Below, piece by piece: positions 63,766-64,000 of a stretch of DNA of 64,000 nt; position 1 is the first letter of the stretch, and each line of letters opens with the position of its first letter. A model generated the notes under the pieces. It was not told where the DNA came from. It ran no database searches and worked only from the letters and a program-made list of their open reading frames with translations. The stretch comes from Planctomycetota bacterium (lineage in GTDB: Bacteria; Planctomycetota; Planctomycetia; Pirellulales; PALSA-1355), in the NCBI GenBank assembly GCA_003389325.1, contig QQVE01000002.1:1-64000 (forward strand), in the 5' to 3' direction. The translations under genes and the position numbers were made by a program.

Positions 63766-64000
63766 CTACCCCTGCCAGTTCGGCTTGCGCTTGTTCATGA
63801 AGGCGTCGATGCCTTCGCGGATCTCGGCGGTTTCCCAGGCGTCGGCCAGGGCGGTGGCGGTGTAGTCGAGGTTCGCCTCGGGGTCGTGGGCGCTGACGTA
63901 GCGAATCAGCTTTTTGGCGTCGGCCACGGCGCCGGGGGCGCACTGCAGCACGGCTCGCAATTCGCGCTCGATGGCTTCGTCGAGCGATTCGATCGAATCG
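63766..64000 (-). CDS. C-terminal part of an enoyl-CoA hydratase/isomerase (crotonase)
   Basis: The reading frame runs from the right edge to a stop at 63766. The visible 77 residues, with IESLDEAIERELRAV, KKLIRYVSA, REGIDAFMNKRKPNW and a final QG, match the C-terminal helical part and end of crotonase-family hydratases such as methylglutaconyl-CoA or short-chain enoyl-CoA hydratase. The oxyanion-hole region lies outside the window. Confidence 0.8.
   Translation of the reverse strand, partial: DSIESLDEAIERELRAVLQCAPGAVADAKKLIRYVSAHDPEANLDYTATALADAWETAEIREGIDAFMNKRKPNWQG

Noticed and set aside
1-64000. CRISPR arrays, tRNA or rRNA genes
   Set aside because: No short direct repeats with unique spacers, and no cloverleaf or rRNA-like sequence was recognised by reading; a tRNA scan would be decisive.

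Overview
The window looks like a chromosome segment of a Planctomycete, probably from the Pirellulales/Gemmatales side. The support is combined rather than from one marker: high GC; a Tat-exported Gfo/Idh/MocA oxidoreductase and a Tat-exported DUF1501 protein; a formylglycine sulfatase; a PEP-CTERM protein; small membrane proteins of the 'RFSLWTL' type; a giant fibro-slime/putative-Ig/RHS surface protein; and relaxed, short gene clusters with sparse operons. No rRNA, tRNA or CRISPR array was seen.

Region 1 (1-18.3 kb) is the accessory part and the most unusual. A 4,416-codon surface protein combines a fibro-slime (PA14-like) domain, two tandem carbohydrate-binding-like domains, many cadherin/He_PIG-type Ig repeats interrupted by a von Willebrand A-like domain, a long RHS/YD-repeat shell and a C-terminal GIY-YIG-like nuclease tip. 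A likely immunity gene follows. Next comes an orphan RHS tip with a different, PD-(D/E)XK-like toxin, followed by a protein with an FGE/SUMF1-like fold that lacks the catalytic cysteines. After these lie decayed RHS pieces. This is the layout of a polymorphic toxin locus with a store of displaced tips. The 5' end of the giant gene seems to be missing: homology runs upstream of the first usable start, into the tail of an unrelated gene.

Region 2 (18.3-34.8 kb) holds a GNAT acetyltransferase, the oxidoreductase, a divergent class III CoA-transferase/crotonase pair, a PEP-CTERM protein, and a cluster of arylsulfotransferase-like protein, two small membrane proteins, a PAPS-type sulfotransferase and a YegS-type lipid kinase. 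A DUF1501 protein, two tandem acyl-CoA dehydrogenases and a secreted serine beta-lactamase-like hydrolase follow.

Region 3 (35-52.7 kb) contains a sulfatase, a complete adaptor/permease RND efflux pair, an MgtC-like membrane protein, a secreted Asn/Pro-rich protein, then on the minus strand a second RND pair with its own TetR repressor and a tandem-repeat operator candidate. DUF3303, LssY-C, carboxypeptidase-regulatory-like and LuxR-type genes follow.

Region 4 (52.8-64 kb) has an Mrr-type endonuclease with a zinc ribbon, a Kelch protein, a VOC protein, an N-acyl-D-amino-acid deacylase next to a serine racemase/threonine dehydratase-like enzyme, an SGNH hydrolase fused to a sialidase-like propeller, an acyl-CoA ligase, two tandem SUKH (SMI1/KNR4) immunity-type genes and the end of a crotonase running off the window.

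Functionally the window joins intercellular competition (RHS tips, immunity and SUKH genes), acyl-CoA metabolism (CoA-transferase, two crotonases, two dehydrogenases, one ligase), sulfate-ester and polysaccharide chemistry, and drug efflux. All functional calls come from reading motifs by eye; no database search was run.
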